Of a stretch of DNA of 33,846 nt, positions 33,838 through 33,846 are shown piece after piece. Source of the DNA: an uncultured Bacteroidales bacterium (lineage in GTDB: Bacteria > Bacteroidota > Bacteroidia > Bacteroidales > Bacteroidaceae). Made by a program: the position numbers and the translations under genes. The notes under the pieces are model-generated. The model saw only the letters and a program-made list of their open reading frames with translations. It made no database searches and was not told the DNA's origin. The stretch is from positions 1 through 33,846 of the forward strand of contig CADBQP010000025.1 of NCBI GenBank assembly GCA_902796835.1. Reading direction: 5' to 3'. How positions within the stretch are numbered: position 1 is the stretch's first letter; every line of letters begins with the position of its first letter.

Positions 33838-33846
33838 AATGAATCC

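Noticed and set aside
1..33846. CRISPR array, insertion sequence or integrase
   Set aside because: No evenly spaced short repeats, terminal inverted repeats with a transposase, or tyrosine/serine recombinase were seen.

Overview
The window reads as chromosomal DNA from a member of the Bacteroidales, most likely Prevotellaceae-like, though I cannot name a genus. The evidence is: promoters of the Bacteroidetes type (TAnnTTTG -7 boxes, some with a TTTG -33 box) in front of most transcription units; A-rich leaders without Shine-Dalgarno sites; a lipoprotein with FAS1-like domains; secreted proteins ending in a T9SS-like tail; and family GH84, GH92 and GH20 glycosidases typical of host-glycan degraders. 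No tRNA, rRNA, insertion sequence, integrase or CRISPR array was seen.

Layout. Positions 1-440 hold no convincing gene but fold into several nested hairpins ending in a strong plus-strand terminator. A minus-strand block follows (441-6930): sufC-sufD-sufS-rnhB as one operon, preceded by a separately promoted GH84 beta-N-acetylglucosaminidase. No sufB is next to sufC. A divergent promoter region (6931-7097) starts the plus-strand half: a long-chain acyl-CoA ligase, release factor 2 (no programmed frameshift), a 46-residue membrane microprotein and a CYTH phosphohydrolase. A 400-base gap then holds a compact promoter-hairpin-terminator unit (about 10841-10970) that looks like a small RNA, followed by a small exported protein of unknown function.

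From 11993 to 25282 four large secreted or surface proteins each sit in their own promoter-terminator unit. Three are paralogues of 1126-1179 residues with the same module order: N-terminal unit, first beta-rich module, discoidin-like module, helical FIVAR-like repeats, second beta-rich module, C-terminal sandwich, short conserved tail. The fourth, between them, is a FAS1-like lipoprotein. None shows a catalytic domain, so they are probably adhesins or glycan-binding proteins. Next comes an operon of a 74-residue single-pass membrane protein, a GH92 alpha-mannosidase and a GH20 beta-hexosaminidase. With the GH84 enzyme these would trim terminal mannose and N-acetylhexosamine from host N-glycans or mucin. 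No SusC/SusD pair is present.

The last operon (30233-33695) is the most intriguing part: LicD-family phosphotransferase, CDP-glycerol glycerophosphotransferase-like enzyme, class V aminotransferase resembling 2-aminoethylphosphonate transaminase, and a TagD-like cytidylyltransferase. Together they could make, CTP-activate and transfer an amino-bearing phosphoryl or phosphonyl group onto a surface glycan. The substrate is not shown by the sequence.
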